A stretch of 64,000 nucleotides of DNA from Notospermus geniculatus. Its lineage: Eukaryota > Nemertea > Pilidiophora > Heteronemertea > Lineidae. Below the pieces are notes generated by a model, which was not told the origin of the DNA, made no database searches, and saw nothing but the letters and a program-made list of their open reading frames with translations. Shown here piece after piece: positions 21,751 through 32,696 of this stretch; the stretch's first letter is position 1, and each line of letters starts with the position of its first letter. The stretch spans positions 111,273 to 175,272 of the forward strand of contig NMRB01000088.1 in assembly GCA_002633025.1 (NCBI GenBank), read 5' to 3'. The position numbers were made by a program, and so were the translations under genes.

Positions 21751-21849
21751 TGATGTGGTAGGCTACAAGCTTTCGGAACCCATTTCAGTCATATCTGAGT
21801 TGAGATGATCTCAGACATGAGATACTATCACAGACATGAATTTGTATTG

Positions 21850-22847
21850 TGCGGCATGCAAGCTTCATTCATCATTTCAATGAAAAAACCTCTTTTAAAC
21901 AACAACATATTCTTCTTATCGTTATTCTTTGCAATTTCCATGAGTGACACTAATTGTCTGTTGGAACAATGTCTGAAAAGCGAAACTTCAAACTTGATTG
22001 GTAATGCGGAATGAATCTTAATTGAGAATTTCATTTCTTCAATAACTGACAGCCTGATTAAGCAAATAGCAATTAATGTCATGAATTAATGTGAGGCCAC
22101 AGTCTATGTTTTCAAACCAGCACGCCGATATAATCACCATGACTGCGGTTGTGCGTTTTCTTGGCACAATACGAGTTCGATGATTGCTTGGCAGTTTTAG
22201 TTTAGTTAATGCACAACCATAGATGTTGGAGTACTTTTTGACCTGCCTCGCCGATAGGCCAAGAAGAGGGTTTATGCTATGCTTGGCGCCCTTTAATAGT
22301 GGTCATCTGGAGGGGTGCGTGTATTCAAGTTTTTCCGGTAGAGTTCTGGTTGGATCCAGCTCTTGTGGCACGCGTGCCTCTCAACTGAAAATTCACAGTT
22401 GATTTCAACAGTCTTCCAAATCAAAAAAATTCACACTCAATTTCAAAGATTTTTTTACAAAAAATATGGATGACGGCCAGATATTGATTACGGTGGACTA
22501 CAAAAAACTGATGTAATACAAACTTCATATCTGAATGTTTAGCATATCCTGAAACAATGGAAAATCAATTGTTGTAAATCAAAGAGAAGTTATCCGATCA
22601 TGAACATGAGATGCAGCAGCTGGTGGCGAAATAGACAGCTGATACTTGAAGTTGATCCACAAAACTTGCGATGGTAAGGTGCTGGTGCCATGGGAGCAGA
22701 GGTGGGCGGTCGTATGGATAGCTGTTTTTCAGATACCGTTGATGGTGCTTTTGCTGACAGATGGAAATTGTCGCCATGACAAACACTTGGGTGAACAGGG
22801 ATTTTTGGCAACACAAAACCACTGCATGATGTCAATCAAACAGTATG
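21850..22847. other. Unassigned non-coding stretch
   Basis: No gene or repeat of note. Confidence 0.4.
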
Positions 22848-23200
22848 TTTCTAAATTTCTATAGAAAAGTGATATCGAGCAGACAATACAATATGTACAT
22901 TCTATAGAAAAATGACGTCGAGAAGACAATACATTTTCAAATTCCTATAGAAAGGTGATGTTGAACGGACAATATATTCTATAGAAATTTCGAAGCAAAC
23001 AATACAATTTAACCTTCCATAGAAAAGTGATGTTAAGCACACAATGCATTTTAACTTCCTATAGAAAAGTGATGTCAAGCAGAAAATACATTTCCAGGTT
23101 TCTATAGAAAAGTGATGTCAAGCAGACAATACATTTACAAGTTTCTGTAGAAAAGTGACGTCGAGCAAGACAATACATTTCCAAGTTTCTGTTGAAAAAA
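22848..23200. repeat. ~46-bp minisatellite, CTATAGAAAAGTGATG units
   Basis: About eight units of the form TTCTATAGAAAAGTGATGTC then AAGCAGACAATACATTT, with lengths of roughly 38-50 bp. The later units are the most alike. TCTATAGA in each unit is palindromic. No coding frame is preserved. Confidence 0.9.
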
Positions 23201-23569
23201 TGCCATGTGAACTCGCCTCAAAAGATGCGCTTTGCACTTCAGCGGTTTTCTTTTTCTTAGGGTGTAGGACAGTGATGAATGAAGATGGACAAAAAAGGCG
23301 ATTAAAAGCTCCACCAGAGATGTGACCAACCACCGAAGACGCCATGATCCCAAAGTACAATGTGTGGCGTGTGTCATCTTTCTTATCAGTTGTGTCGAAA
23401 AAGCGGACCGCATAATTGCTGGAACACGTCAATCAAACATGCACTGTTCCTAGTTTCCATGGCTTCCTGTGACAAACAGCAGTTACCATGACGACTAATG
23501 CCTAGTAGAAAATAACAACATAAAAGGGTGTAGGTTCCGTGGATGGTGAGATAGCAATCTGCCATTCTT

Positions 23570-23835
23570 GGGTTTTTCACCATGATCAAAATATCATGAT
23601 CATGGCTTGGAAAGGGATATGTTTATGTCAAAGCATTGTTAACCCACTGAAAGCTTGTCTCGAGCAAAATATCAAAATATCAGGATTGAGAAGGGAACCC
23701 ATTGAAAACGAACGTGAAGCAAAATATCAAAATATCATGGTCTGGCTTGAAAGGGATATAAGATCATGTGATTTAAAACTAATGTAGGATGCCAATATAT
23801 CATGATCACATCATCGCTTGGGAAGGAATATGTTT
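23570..23835. repeat. Degenerate tandem repeat, AAAATATCATGATCATGGCTTGG units
   Basis: Three to four loosely matching units share CAAAATATCA, ATGATC, GGCTTGGAAAGGGATAT and GTTAACCCA. Spacing is irregular (about 80-100 bp). It appears old. Confidence 0.6.
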
Positions 23836-24948
23836 GTGAAACACAAGGTTAATCCATGTTCAATGATGTTCAATGATATTACTATTGATGAAATATATGA
23901 TGATGCTGTCATTTTGCACAATAAGACTGTTACCAATTTCTCATCTTTGAATGAAGTGTGACCATAGAAGGAAGAGAAAGCCGAATTCTCAATCCCTCGT
24001 TGTGGGTATTCTTCGGAAAGCACTCAAGATTATTGTTTCGAAGTACAAGCACTTTGATTTTGGTGTTGTACAGAAGGAGCCATTGTCTGGAAGATTCTCA
24101 AAACAATATCTTACGATGCTGAAGTAGTAAAATGATTGGCAGGTAGGTGTGCCAGGGAATTTTTTGTTCTGACCATTAATCATCTCAAGTTGACCAGCAA
24201 CCACCAATAAGAAACTAAATGAATATCAAATTGTGTCCTCGCTTCAGATCTAAATCTTGCAGACAGATATGATGTTTACCGAGCCAAACATTTACCAACG
24301 TAACAGTCTTCAAGCCTGCGATTGGAAAGTCAAGAAAGTGGCTGGCATTTAGGCAAGCAATATTAAAACATCGCTTTCCCAGGTTCTGACGTTTTCTGAA
24401 TCTCTTTCCTCGTACAATATACTTTTAGAAATCACCATCCCACAGCATCTGAATTTCTCAAATCGCAAACATGAAAGCGACATGAGCAAAAACCTGAAAT
24501 TAATTTCACTCGGACATCCCCGAGACTCTCCACTGCCCATAAGATCTGATTGGCCATTTATGTCAACCCGGATTTCTCCCGAGCTACGTGGCATCCATGA
24601 CAAGCCGAGTAACTATGGCAACTGGTCATACCCGCCGATGACAACTTGCGCATAAACACCTCGTACGGCTAAACTAGCCCTATATTCATCAATTACTTCC
24701 CTCACAGGTTGACCATTGTTAACGCCGCACCGACCACGAGAGCTTTGCGGGCAATCTCACCTTTATCGTCACAACGAATGGATCATTAAACCGCATTATA
24801 CCATTGTTGATTACTGTTGGAGAAATCGATTTCATTTCCTATTAATTAGATCATGGGAGTGGCATTTTCCTCGACTTACAAGCCAGACATGTAGACATGA
24901 AATTAAAACTGCCCACTTCGCGTCGAAACGTCAAAATGAACGAGTCGA
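23836..24948. other. Unassigned non-coding stretch
   Basis: No gene or clear repeat. An unresolved base at 24949 marks its right edge. Confidence 0.4.
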
Positions 24949-24949
24949 N

Positions 24950-25226
24950 GTTCAGGAGATATGGTCAAAAGAAGGTTTTCACAAAGCGCCCCCTACAGGC
25001 CAGAGCGTACAAACAGCAGCGCTAAGTTTCGGTCCAGAGATAGTTTTTACCATATGCTACTTGTACACCAAATTTCAACTCTGTAGCCCAAGCGGTTTAG
25101 AAACGTGCCACCCCTGTTAACGACGCCGGACGCCGGACGACGCCGGACGACACCGGACGACGCCGGACGACGACGGACGACGGACGACACACCATGGGAG
25201 AAGCTCACCTCACAGAGGTGAGCTAA
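24950..25226 (+). mobile_element. Dispersed repeat end with (GACGCCGGAC)n tract and GTGAGCTAAAA terminus
   Basis: The block runs TTCAGGAGATATGG, CACCAAATTTCAACTC, then a tract of GACGCCGGAC and GACGACGGAC units (25124-25190), then CACCATGGGAGAAGCTCACC and GAGGTGAGCTAAAAAG. This order of motifs, ending AGCTCACCT...AGGTGAGCTAAAA, is a widespread invertebrate repeat tail as I remember it. The GAGCTCACCTC/GAGGTGAGCT pair forms a small hairpin. I cannot say which element class it ends. Confidence 0.6.
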
Positions 25227-25924
25227 AAAGTAACTTCTCTTAGTTCTGAGCCACGAATGAGCTTCATCTGGCCCAGCAAGCAAATACATGTAGGCCTATA
25301 TGTTGTATTTGAATTGGCTTCGAATACCGTCTGCTGTTGTTGCAATTAACTGCACTCTGGTGAAGAATGATTTACCTCCATCAAAAATGACAAACCTAAA
25401 GGCATTGGACTACATAAAATATGAGATTTTGCTCTCAATGAGCACCAAAGTGGTGGAAAATATGTGGGCAGTCGTTGTGCCATTGATCCATTAGCATCCA
25501 TCATAAAGTCACGAGATTTGCCCATTGAAAGCCAACTGGCAGTGAGAAAACTCTCATGTTGAGAGGCTCCTTATCATGTGCTTGAAATCATGAACCAGAT
25601 GGAAGATGTTCTCAGTCTACAAACAAAAGTAAACGACTTCTTCTAACAGATCGTCAAACAATTCTTCATCTGATCTTTCTGATCAATACCACTTGGAAAG
25701 GAAAAGACATAAATGCCACACAGTGACATTAGAAACAAGAAACCAGGTACCTCAGAACGAATCTTTTATTAAAGATTTTCAGAGACAAAGCTAATAGCTG
25801 TATAGCTGTTATATTCAGACAGATAAAGTAGATTGCGCGACACAGAAGAAAAGATTATACAACCGTCTTTGTAGTGCTGTATCAAGGTAGTGTTGTAAAG
25901 CATTACTACAAGAATGGCAATGGC
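25227..25924. other. Unassigned non-coding stretch
   Basis: No gene found. Contains ACTCTCATGTTGAGAGGC (25549-25566), also found at 44567-44584; the word is itself a small palindrome. Confidence 0.4.
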
Positions 25925-26270
25925 TGATATTCATAAAAGCTAGCAATCATGGCAATTGCTTTTCCTTCAAGTTTTGTAGTATATTGGCTGATATTTATAA
26001 AAGCTAGCAAATGTTTTTACTTTAAATTTTGTAGTACATTTACTTTGGACCTCGCTGTGCAAATCTTAAGTAAAAGCATAGTAAAAGCAATGTATTATTT
26101 CCCTAATCAATGTTTTAACGTTTGTAACTATACATGTATGTATATTACCACAGACTGTTCTTATCCTGTAAAGCGCTCCAGACAAGCTAGTCTTAATGGG
26201 GCGCTATATAAAAACAAATTATTATTACTATTTATTATTATTATTTGCTAACTTTATGAATACCAACCAA
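25925..26270. mobile_element. GCTAGCAAATGCTTTTAC foldback family, copy split by a retroposed tail
   Basis: A truncated left end (25925-25977) is followed by a full left arm from 25980 (TTGGCTGATATTTATAAAAG, then GCTAGCAAATGTTTTTAC) to AAGTAAAAGCA at about 26078. The matching right arm, TTTGCTAACTTTATGAATAC, appears only at 26248-26270. The intervening piece carries a retrotransposon-like tail. Rejoining arms from both sides gives the layout of the intact copies at 26270-26404 and 28951-29078. Confidence 0.7.
26080..26247 (+). mobile_element. Retroposed 3' tail, GCGCTATATAAA plus (ATT)n
   Basis: CTGTAAAGCGCTCCAGACAAG then GGGGCGCTATATAAAAACAA followed by ATTATTATT units. An AAGCGC...GGCGCTATATAAA element with an ATT microsatellite end is a typical 3' terminus of L2/CR1-type LINEs and their SINEs. 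It interrupts the foldback element around it. AGTAAAAGCA occurs twice at the left junction. Confidence 0.6.
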
Positions 26271-26404
26271 TGGGTGTTATTCATAAAAGGTAGCAAATGC
26301 TTTTACACGTACTTCAAGTTTTGCAGTAGGGCTACATTTACATTGGATATTGCTGTGGAAATCGCAAGCAAAAGCATTTGCTAACTTTAAAAATACCAGC
26401 CAAT
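26270..26404. mobile_element. GCTAGCAAATGCTTTTAC foldback family, intact copy
   Basis: Left arm TGTTATTCATAAAAGGTAGC then AAATGCTTTTAC; right arm AAAAGCATTTGCTAACTTTA then AAATACCAGCCAAT. The centre holds CAAGTTTTGCAGTA and CATTTACATTGGA words shared with other copies. Other members are at 28951, 35843, 45398, 56508 and 57802. About 135 bp, non-coding. Confidence 0.8.
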
Positions 26405-27107
26405 ATTCTGATAGAAGTTCTTTCAATATTTAATGCAGTATGGTGCCACCAAATAGATAACACTGTCTCCTTCCTCGGGACATAACTTTGAAAATAAGCC
26501 TGGTTCCAGCTGAAATTCCCAGGCATCACAGCAACAACGCAAAGCATGCAAACTACTACAGTTGTAAATCAAATTGGAGAAAAGAATTGCTATATTTAGC
26601 ACTATTTCCTTCCTCTCTTTCCTGACACAAATATATGAACATCTACACCAAGCACTTCATCAATCTCTCAGTACCGGTAACTATAAATGCTTGTGCATTT
26701 TACCTCAGCCTATAGTATTATACACTGAAAGCGATGTAATTAACTTTTCTATATTAAAAGCATTTTCCCGGGTTTTATTTGTGTTATTTATGGTGCACCT
26801 TGAGGCTAATGAAAATCGATATCATATGCAAGATTTCTCATTACAGAATGTCGTATTGGATCGGATATCGAAAACCGTATAATCATATGACGAGAATCAT
26901 GGGGTAGACAATATTGTTGTGCATTTGTAAAAGAACTGCCCACACAATAAACAGTGAATGACAACGGAGCATTGTGTTTGTCGACAAAGCAATTTTCAAG
27001 GCTGCTTGCCAATATTTTGGACTAGAGTAATGTTGAAAAATCCAGGACATGTGAAGTATGGTGAGTATAAGAATGACTGGTCAAAGAAAACCTCCTTGTG
27101 GAATCCT
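26405..27107. other. Unassigned non-coding stretch
   Basis: No gene or repeat recognised. Confidence 0.4.
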
Positions 27108-27216
27108 GGGGCCTGTATCAGAAAGTGACTTTAAGCTAATAGTACCATTAACTTAGTGCATTTTCCATTTGGTTAAAGGTACCATTAGCTTAAAGTCACT
27201 TTATGAAACAGGCCCC
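27108..27216. mobile_element. AAGTGACTTTAAGCTAATAG foldback MITE, copy 1
   Basis: Ends GGGGCCTGTATCAGAAAGTG and the complement of GGGGCCTGTTTCATAAAGTG. The arms extend through ACTTTAAGCTAATAGTACC. A 109-bp element with a 30-bp loop. A second copy at 32697-33122 is interrupted by another element. Confidence 0.85.
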
Positions 27217-27259
27217 TGAAGCTCAGCAGATTGAAAAATCGCGGAAATTCTAAATTCTA

Positions 27260-27372
27260 AGTCTAAACGTCACCCAGCCTTGTTCTGGGTGACGTTTAGG
27301 GTCACCCAGTTTTATCCTGGGTGACATTTAGGGTCACCCAGGACGACATTCACCCATTCGGCCCTAGTTACT
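27260..27372. repeat. GTCACCCAG / CTGGGTGAC palindromic repeat cluster
   Basis: ACGTCACCCAG...CTGGGTGACGTTT, AGGGTCACCCAG...CTGGGTGACATTT and AGGGTCACCCAGGACGACAT follow one another, giving two stacked short hairpins. The right edge GGACGACATTCACCCATTCG then GCCCTA is the complement of GGGCTGAATGGGTGAATGTC at 16373-16392, so the cluster and the telomere-like tract share an end sequence. Confidence 0.75.
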
Positions 27373-27455
27373 TGCAGAAGTGCCCAGTTTGTACAGGCCA
27401 ATGTACACAACTAGCAACCGACTAAGCTAGCAAGGTTTTATGAATAGGCCTATCG
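27367..27455. mobile_element. TTCATAAAACCTTGCTA foldback family, diverged copy
   Basis: TAGTTACTTGC, CCCAGTTTGTA, GATGTACAC-like and ACTAGCAACCGACTAAGCTA then GCAAGGTTTTATGAATAG match 27605-27690 in order. Its left end is damaged where it meets the CACCCAG cluster. The flanking CCCTGATCGCCAGC resembles CCCTGATTGCCAGC after the intact copy. Confidence 0.65.
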
Positions 27456-27577
27456 GCCCTGATCGCCAGCCACTGCAGACTTACTAGGTGATATCGGTTT
27501 GATATTCTTTGATATTGGGCGATCATCGCTGGTGAGAAGATTCCACGCATACCTGGTTTCAACAGCCAATTTTGATC

Positions 27578-27697
27578 GGGCCCATATTCATAAAACCTTG
27601 CTAGGCTTAGTTACTTGCTAAATTGCCAAGTTTCTATAGACCGCTGCCGATGTACACGACTAGCAACCAAGTAGCAAGATTTTATGAATATGGGCCC
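27578..27697. mobile_element. TTCATAAAACCTTGCTA foldback family, intact copy
   Basis: Ends GGGCCCATATTCATAAAACC and complement, with arms running into TTGCTAGGCTTAGT-like sequence. 120 bp, non-coding. Lies about 120 bp after the diverged relative, so the pair may reflect a local duplication. Confidence 0.85.
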
Positions 27698-27699
27698 TG

Positions 27700-28130
27700 A
27701 TTGCCAGCGATATCACTTGGTGCACTGTCTGCTTCACCCACAACAAGAAACCTTGACACAACCCATGCGACCAAACTAGGATGCCACGAAGCCTAAGATC
27801 CATGTTAACATACAGATTTGTTGCCATGGTGGCACCAACTGGTGTCAACCATATAAGGTAGGGTGATCACTTCATCAGTGACATTTACAGCGAGAACGAA
27901 AAAGGGGAGTTCTTAGATTGAAACGGTGAAGCTATTTGGAGGGAGATCTGAGACTTTTATTGTGTCAACACATGATGGATGCTTGTGCCTCAGGAGGACA
28001 ATTGCCTCCTCCACAATGGGTAATAAGAAGCCATTGACATGAAATCGACAATGAGGGGAATGCATTTTGCAATAATCATGTTGACAATCTGTTTTGGAAT
28101 AATCATGTTGACAATCTGTAGAAGTCATTC
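27700..28130. other. Unassigned non-coding stretch
   Basis: No gene. A short direct repeat AATAATCATGTTGACAATCTG occurs twice within 28071-28120. Confidence 0.4.
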
Positions 28131-28143
28131 ACTGACTTGTAAA

Positions 28144-28367
28144 TACTTTATCCTCGCCTCTAAGAGGTCAGTCATTAATGTCCAGAAAGTGCCACCTTCT
28201 GGGCAAGTCTAGGCATTGCTAGGTTATTGTGAGTACAATATTCCAACAAACTTCTTCGTTCTGATTGTTGGAACAAAGAACGAAGCACCGGCGCCAATTA
28301 TGGAATGGAACAAAGGCCTAGTCATGAGTACTCTCGACTGACCTCTTAAAGGCGAGGATAAAGTATA
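28144..28367. mobile_element. 224-bp MITE with 9-bp target duplication (Mutator-like)
   Basis: The left end TACTTTATCCTCGCCTCTAA then GAGGTCAGTC pairs with the right end (complement TACTTTATCCTCGCCTTTAA). The 9-mer ACTTGTAAA borders both sides (28135-28143 and 28368-28376). A 9-bp duplication with long inverted ends is the usual Mutator-like signature. Two extra bases (TA) lie before the right copy. No coding content. Confidence 0.82.
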
Positions 28368-28479
28368 ACTTGTAAAAATAATATTTTGAATTCTTACGAA
28401 ATAAACTGCAGCAATATCTCTAACTGCTACGTCTGTAATAACAATTTTTAAGCTCATCCTTTGTAGTATTGTATGCGTC

Positions 28480-28660
28480 ATATTATATTATTTTATTCAT
28501 ACACCTCTGTTAGGTCTGTTAGGGGGCAGCAAAAGCGATCATACCTAATCTTGCTGTGCTCCCGACCTACATGTATTAATTTGTTGTACACTTACTAGTA
28601 TGTTAATGTAGTTCATTGTTGGTCAAAATAAATGAAATGAAATGTATTGCGACCTGAACT
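28480..28660 (+). mobile_element. Possible LINE 3' end with AAATGAAATGAAATG tail
   Basis: The block ends GGTCAAAATAAATGAAATGA then AATGT. Short AATGAA-type repeats are common at the 3' end of non-LTR retrotransposons. No coding remnant is visible upstream, so this is a guess from the tail only. Confidence 0.3.
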
Positions 28661-28950
28661 CAATAGTTCTGAAGGAACCTGTTTATTGCCAATGTCAGTA
28701 TCGTTGAAAACCAAAAGTTTGAAAGGCAGCTGAAGCCTGTCACAGGTAGTATTGGAAAGCTTTCAATGATTTCTCTTTAACGAATACCTATTAACATGGT
28801 TTCTCTAAGGTTTCAGGATGAGTATTGGTTTATTGGTCGTAATGAAATTGCCAGCAGTGTCAGTGAAAGGCCAAATCATCTTCGTTTTAACTTATATGAT
28901 AGGCCTATCCGTTTCTCATTCTCTTTAAGATAATCATCAAAGCATCATCC

Positions 28951-29078
28951 TGGCTGGTGTTCATAAAAGTTAGCAAATGCCTTTAATTAATATTTGCACA
29001 GCAGTGTCCAGTGAAAATGTACTACAAAATTTAAAGTATAAAAGTATTTGCTAGCTTTTAAATACATGTATCAGCCAC
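28951..29078. mobile_element. GCTAGCAAATGCTTTTAC foldback family, copy
   Basis: TGGCTGGTGTTCATAAAAGT then TAGCAAATGCCTTTA on the left; GTATTTGCTAGCTTTTAAAT then CAGCCA on the right. The inner CAGTGTCCAGTGAAAATGTA is the complement of the CATTTACATTGGAC centre of the 26.3-kb copy, so it lies in the opposite orientation. Confidence 0.8.
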
Positions 29079-29263
29079 TTGTAACTCTGATGGTAGAAGA
29101 AACATATGTATGTTTCTTCCCTTGCCAAAGTAATATATCTTGTTGACAAAATATGAACGTAGTTTGCAGGGAGTGGTAACGGCGCACAATGAGTTCACCC
29201 ATTGCAAATGTGTGGCTTCTACATAGTACCTTTTTGCTGCAGCACAATGTCAAAGGAGCGTCA

Positions 29264-29335
29264 TATCATTACCCCAGTTTCTCCACAAACTTTTCTGGAA
29301 AACTAAAGAAGCAGCTCATTCAGTACTTAGATTAT
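29264..29335 (-). mobile_element. SINE tail fragment, GAATGAGCTC...GGGGTAAT family
   Basis: On the minus strand the block reads CTGAATGAGCTGCTTC, TTTCCAGAAAAGTTTGTGG, GAGAAACTGGGGTAATGAT and matches the tail of the SINE at 54346-54535. No tRNA-like head follows on the correct side, so this is a 5'-truncated copy. Confidence 0.55.
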
Positions 29336-29504
29336 TTCAGACACAGGCTGATCAGCTGGTAATGAAACTGTGGATGCGACCAAATATTCGTAACTTGCAG
29401 ACAAGTGGCGTGATGTTAAACATTATTTTGGACTTAAGCATGACCCAGACCCAGCTGACTGCCAGTTTCTTCTCATGGATGTGGTCAATGGTGAGCTTTC
29501 TTCT

Positions 29505-29580
29505 CCCTTTATGGTGGTGTCGAATGTGAGACGAATGTAAGACGTCGTGGGTTCAAATTCTGCTAGAACATTTTTAACTC
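29505..29580 (+). mobile_element. tRNA-like SINE head, degenerate
   Basis: TATGGTGGTGTCGAATGTGA then GACGAATGTAAGACGTCGTG, GGGTTCAAATTCT and GCTAGAACA. The last words fit a B box (GGTTCRANNCC) and the earlier GGTGGTGTCGAATG is a poor A box. The layout resembles a tRNA-derived SINE promoter; no tail has been matched to another copy. Confidence 0.45.
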
Positions 29581-29599
29581 TCATCACACAGAAGGGATG

Positions 29600-31410
29600 C
29601 AACGGCAAGTGCTATAAGGCAACTCAGCGTTGGGGGTCAAGAAGTTCATAAAGGATCAATTAACTATGGTTACCTACCTGGAATGAACAGCTTGTCTGTC
29701 ACCCCTCCCATTTCAAATCAGCAGATGACACCCAGCACGGATTAGGTAAAAATCGGTGACACGGTCACCGCAGCTGTCTATATTGGATGCAAGAAGACCA
29801 AATCGAAAAGTTGCAGCACATTGGAGTTTATCCCATAAAAATATGTTACATTTGTACCAGCACCAACGGTAGATCCCAGACTAGTTCGGATCACATGGTT
29901 CCTCATGTGGCTTCCTTTCCTCTCATTGGCGTGCTTATACCATGTATACCCTAATGTTTGCAAAAAAACGACTCCTTCACACGTCTCTTTTCTAAGCTGC
30001 CAATACCACACCTTGTCTTCAAGTTATATTGATTTCACTAACAAATCCATGTTGTCATTCATCCAGATCATCATCACGTTTTGCCTAATTCGATTTTCAT
30101 TTGCACGCCAATTGTTTTTAAATATATTACGCTTCTTCTCATATTATCTTATCCTGTGCCACTTTCTTTCAATAAGACACCATCGGAACTCCTTTATTTT
30201 TCATACACCGGCAGAAACCATCCTCTTGTACAAAAATACACAGAAAAAGGTGTCATCATCATGATGTGATAATCCATTTCTTCTTGTGCGTCTTTTGACA
30301 ATATCCATCAACTGCTAATCCCATAACAAAAGACAAAATCTATTAATCCCATATAGATACAAAACACAGAGCGAACAATGTGCATTTGCAAAACATCTAA
30401 ACATATCCTAGTATTGTCATTTTGTGAATGACATGTGGTCTGATTAAGTTTTTATGATAATGCCCTCTATTGTAGAAAACGGATGATACTACTCCATGTC
30501 GATTTCAATAATTATTGGAAATCGGTGCACGTGTTCATTTCAGCAGATAGGCAGCGACTAAATCAGGACTCCCAAAGGTCGACGAAGGAGGAGCAAATAT
30601 TACGAGGTCGTAAATAAAATCCAAAGCTTTGAAAATTCCCCACCACAAGTTTGTAAATCTATTGAGAAGACCCAATACACAGGTGAAAAATCCTTTAGCG
30701 TATTGTGGCATCACCTGCTCACCATTCAAAGCAAACTGATTCTTAATCAAGGATATTCCGAGATTTCAGGTCTCGCTAACCTCGAACCTAATCAGCTGTA
30801 TTGCACGCCCCGCCATAAACCTGTTGTTGGTTGTTCGGTGGCTCGCGATGGGCCACCGTCGGCTACATCAGCAGCTTGAACGCTTCAAAATAATCAATGA
30901 GGAAAGGATGATCAATACAGGTTACGCGGGGCTCCCGATGAGAGGAATCGTAGGTGGAGTAAAATCCAGGTGCTGCCGACGGAGAATTAGTACGTATCCA
31001 TCGAGACTTTGTTAATGCTGCAAACTCTGCATGAATATCAATCGGTTTCCAATCATTCCACTTTTCTGCACGCGTTACTGAAGCCCATCACTCCGTCTCT
31101 GCCGATCCCCCATGTTGCCATGGGAATGCCAAGCTTGACAAACTATTGGTCGTGGACTTGGTGTATATGGCAAGGCTCAGTCGGAGGCTTGGGTACAGGA
31201 GAGATAAGAGTTGTCTTAGTCCGACATGGGTGTACATGTAGTTCGTGTCATGGAAACTGACAACTATACCTTGTGAGTGTTCTGTTCACCATCAAAAATT
31301 GTTTCTGTCCTTAGGAAGCTTTTTCTCGTCAGACAATGACGGAACAGATCCTGATTGTAGTTTCTAATTAGGCCACCAATCCTTGGCTTTAGTTTTCACG
31401 GAAACCCATA
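29600..31410. other. Unassigned non-coding stretch
   Basis: About 1.8 kb with no gene I can support. 29990-30300 is AT-rich with T runs. A small perfect palindrome GATTTCAATAATTATTGGAAATC lies at 30501-30523. Confidence 0.4.
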
Positions 31411-31414
31411 GACT

Positions 31415-31943
31415 GGTGGACAGAAATATTAGGGCAGTGGCCAATTTGAAGTTTGATATAAGTTTCTGCCTGTTAACGAACTCAACTTGTGTTCATATAT
31501 ATCGTGGGAAGGGTCCTCCTTTCCCCTTGCTACAATTTCAGTGAATTACATAATCAGTGGCAATTATGCAAAGAGGATGACAATAAGGTAATTCTCGCCC
31601 TTGTTCATCAAAGCCATTTACAAGCAAATACATGTACTCGTTTTTCTTCGTTTTTTCTTCATTTTTTCCTAAGAATAAAGCTTTATTACTCATGGTTGAT
31701 GCTACACTTGTGTTACATAACATGTCTGACCAGTTACGCCGTAACAAGACATGTCACTATGTGTTGAAATCGCTTGAAATTAACAACAATCCACATTGGA
31801 AGTGCTGAAAATGAAAGTTAAAACATGATCAAAAATGTGTTCTAGACTTTATTCAAGCCCAAACATTTCATCTCCTAATTCTTAACAGGCAGAAACTTAC
31901 AGCAAACTTCAAATTGGCCACTGCCCTAATATTTCTGTCCACC
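31415..31943. mobile_element. 529-bp element with 62-bp terminal inverted repeats
   Basis: The left arm GGTGGACAGAAATATTAGGG continuing to TTTCTGCCTGTTAA (31415-31476) is matched by its complement at 31880-31943 with only a few differences. The interior of about 400 bp holds an imperfect inner palindrome around ACATGTCTGACC/ACAAGACATGT but no open frame of note. No certain target duplication; the class is unassigned. Confidence 0.82.
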
Positions 31944-32696
31944 AATGTAAGTAGGCCTAGTCTGAAATAATACACCAAGCCCAACTGGCCCTACAACGCT
32001 ACAGTGTTACTGAAGCTTTCAGTCAAAAGCAATTCAGTTGAACCACATCAACAGAACCCACAGTAAGATGGAGTAAATGGGTTAAGTTCTCGTTCAAAAC
32101 GAAATGAAAAGGCTAATGGAGTAGAGGTAACTGAAAGTGAAATTAGAAAATCTCACGCCAGAACTGGTCTAGATCAATATTGTCACATAGTATATGAAGC
32201 AAATGACAAGACGGCATATTGATCATGAATAGATTTACCGTAAACTGGTCAATGTAAGAAGTAATTGACTGGATTCAAAATGACTGAAGCGAAACATGAC
32301 AAGGTATATACAGGATGTATCAATAAATACAGGGGACAGATGCCTGTCTGGACGATATTTAGTTCTATGAGGGCCATATTTGCCCCACCCCCTCGAATGA
32401 TGAAAACAACGTGTTTTTAATGCACAATTGAGAATGAAATTGACAAAATAGTGTCTTCCCCTCCCATCAGAGAGGTTATTGTCCTGCTGATGAATTTGTG
32501 ATAGATATTTCTTTCAAGTAGGGGGTGGAAGCTGAACGTGGAGGGGGGGGGGTGTTTGAAGTTTTTGTTACATGTAAAATTTAAGTTCGTTTTAAAAGAC
32601 TTGTAATGGCAGTGTGGAGTTCGCATGGTCAATTTTACAGAATTTTCCCGGGAGAGGGGGTCTTTCAAACCCCTGTCTTCAGCAGCAGCCTGTTTC
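31944..32696. other. Unassigned non-coding stretch
   Basis: No gene or repeat named. A G run is at 32545-32553. Confidence 0.4.

Noticed and set aside
21494-23200. CRISPR-like arrays
   Set aside because: Units are contiguous tandem repeats with no unique spacers, and the DNA is eukaryotic.
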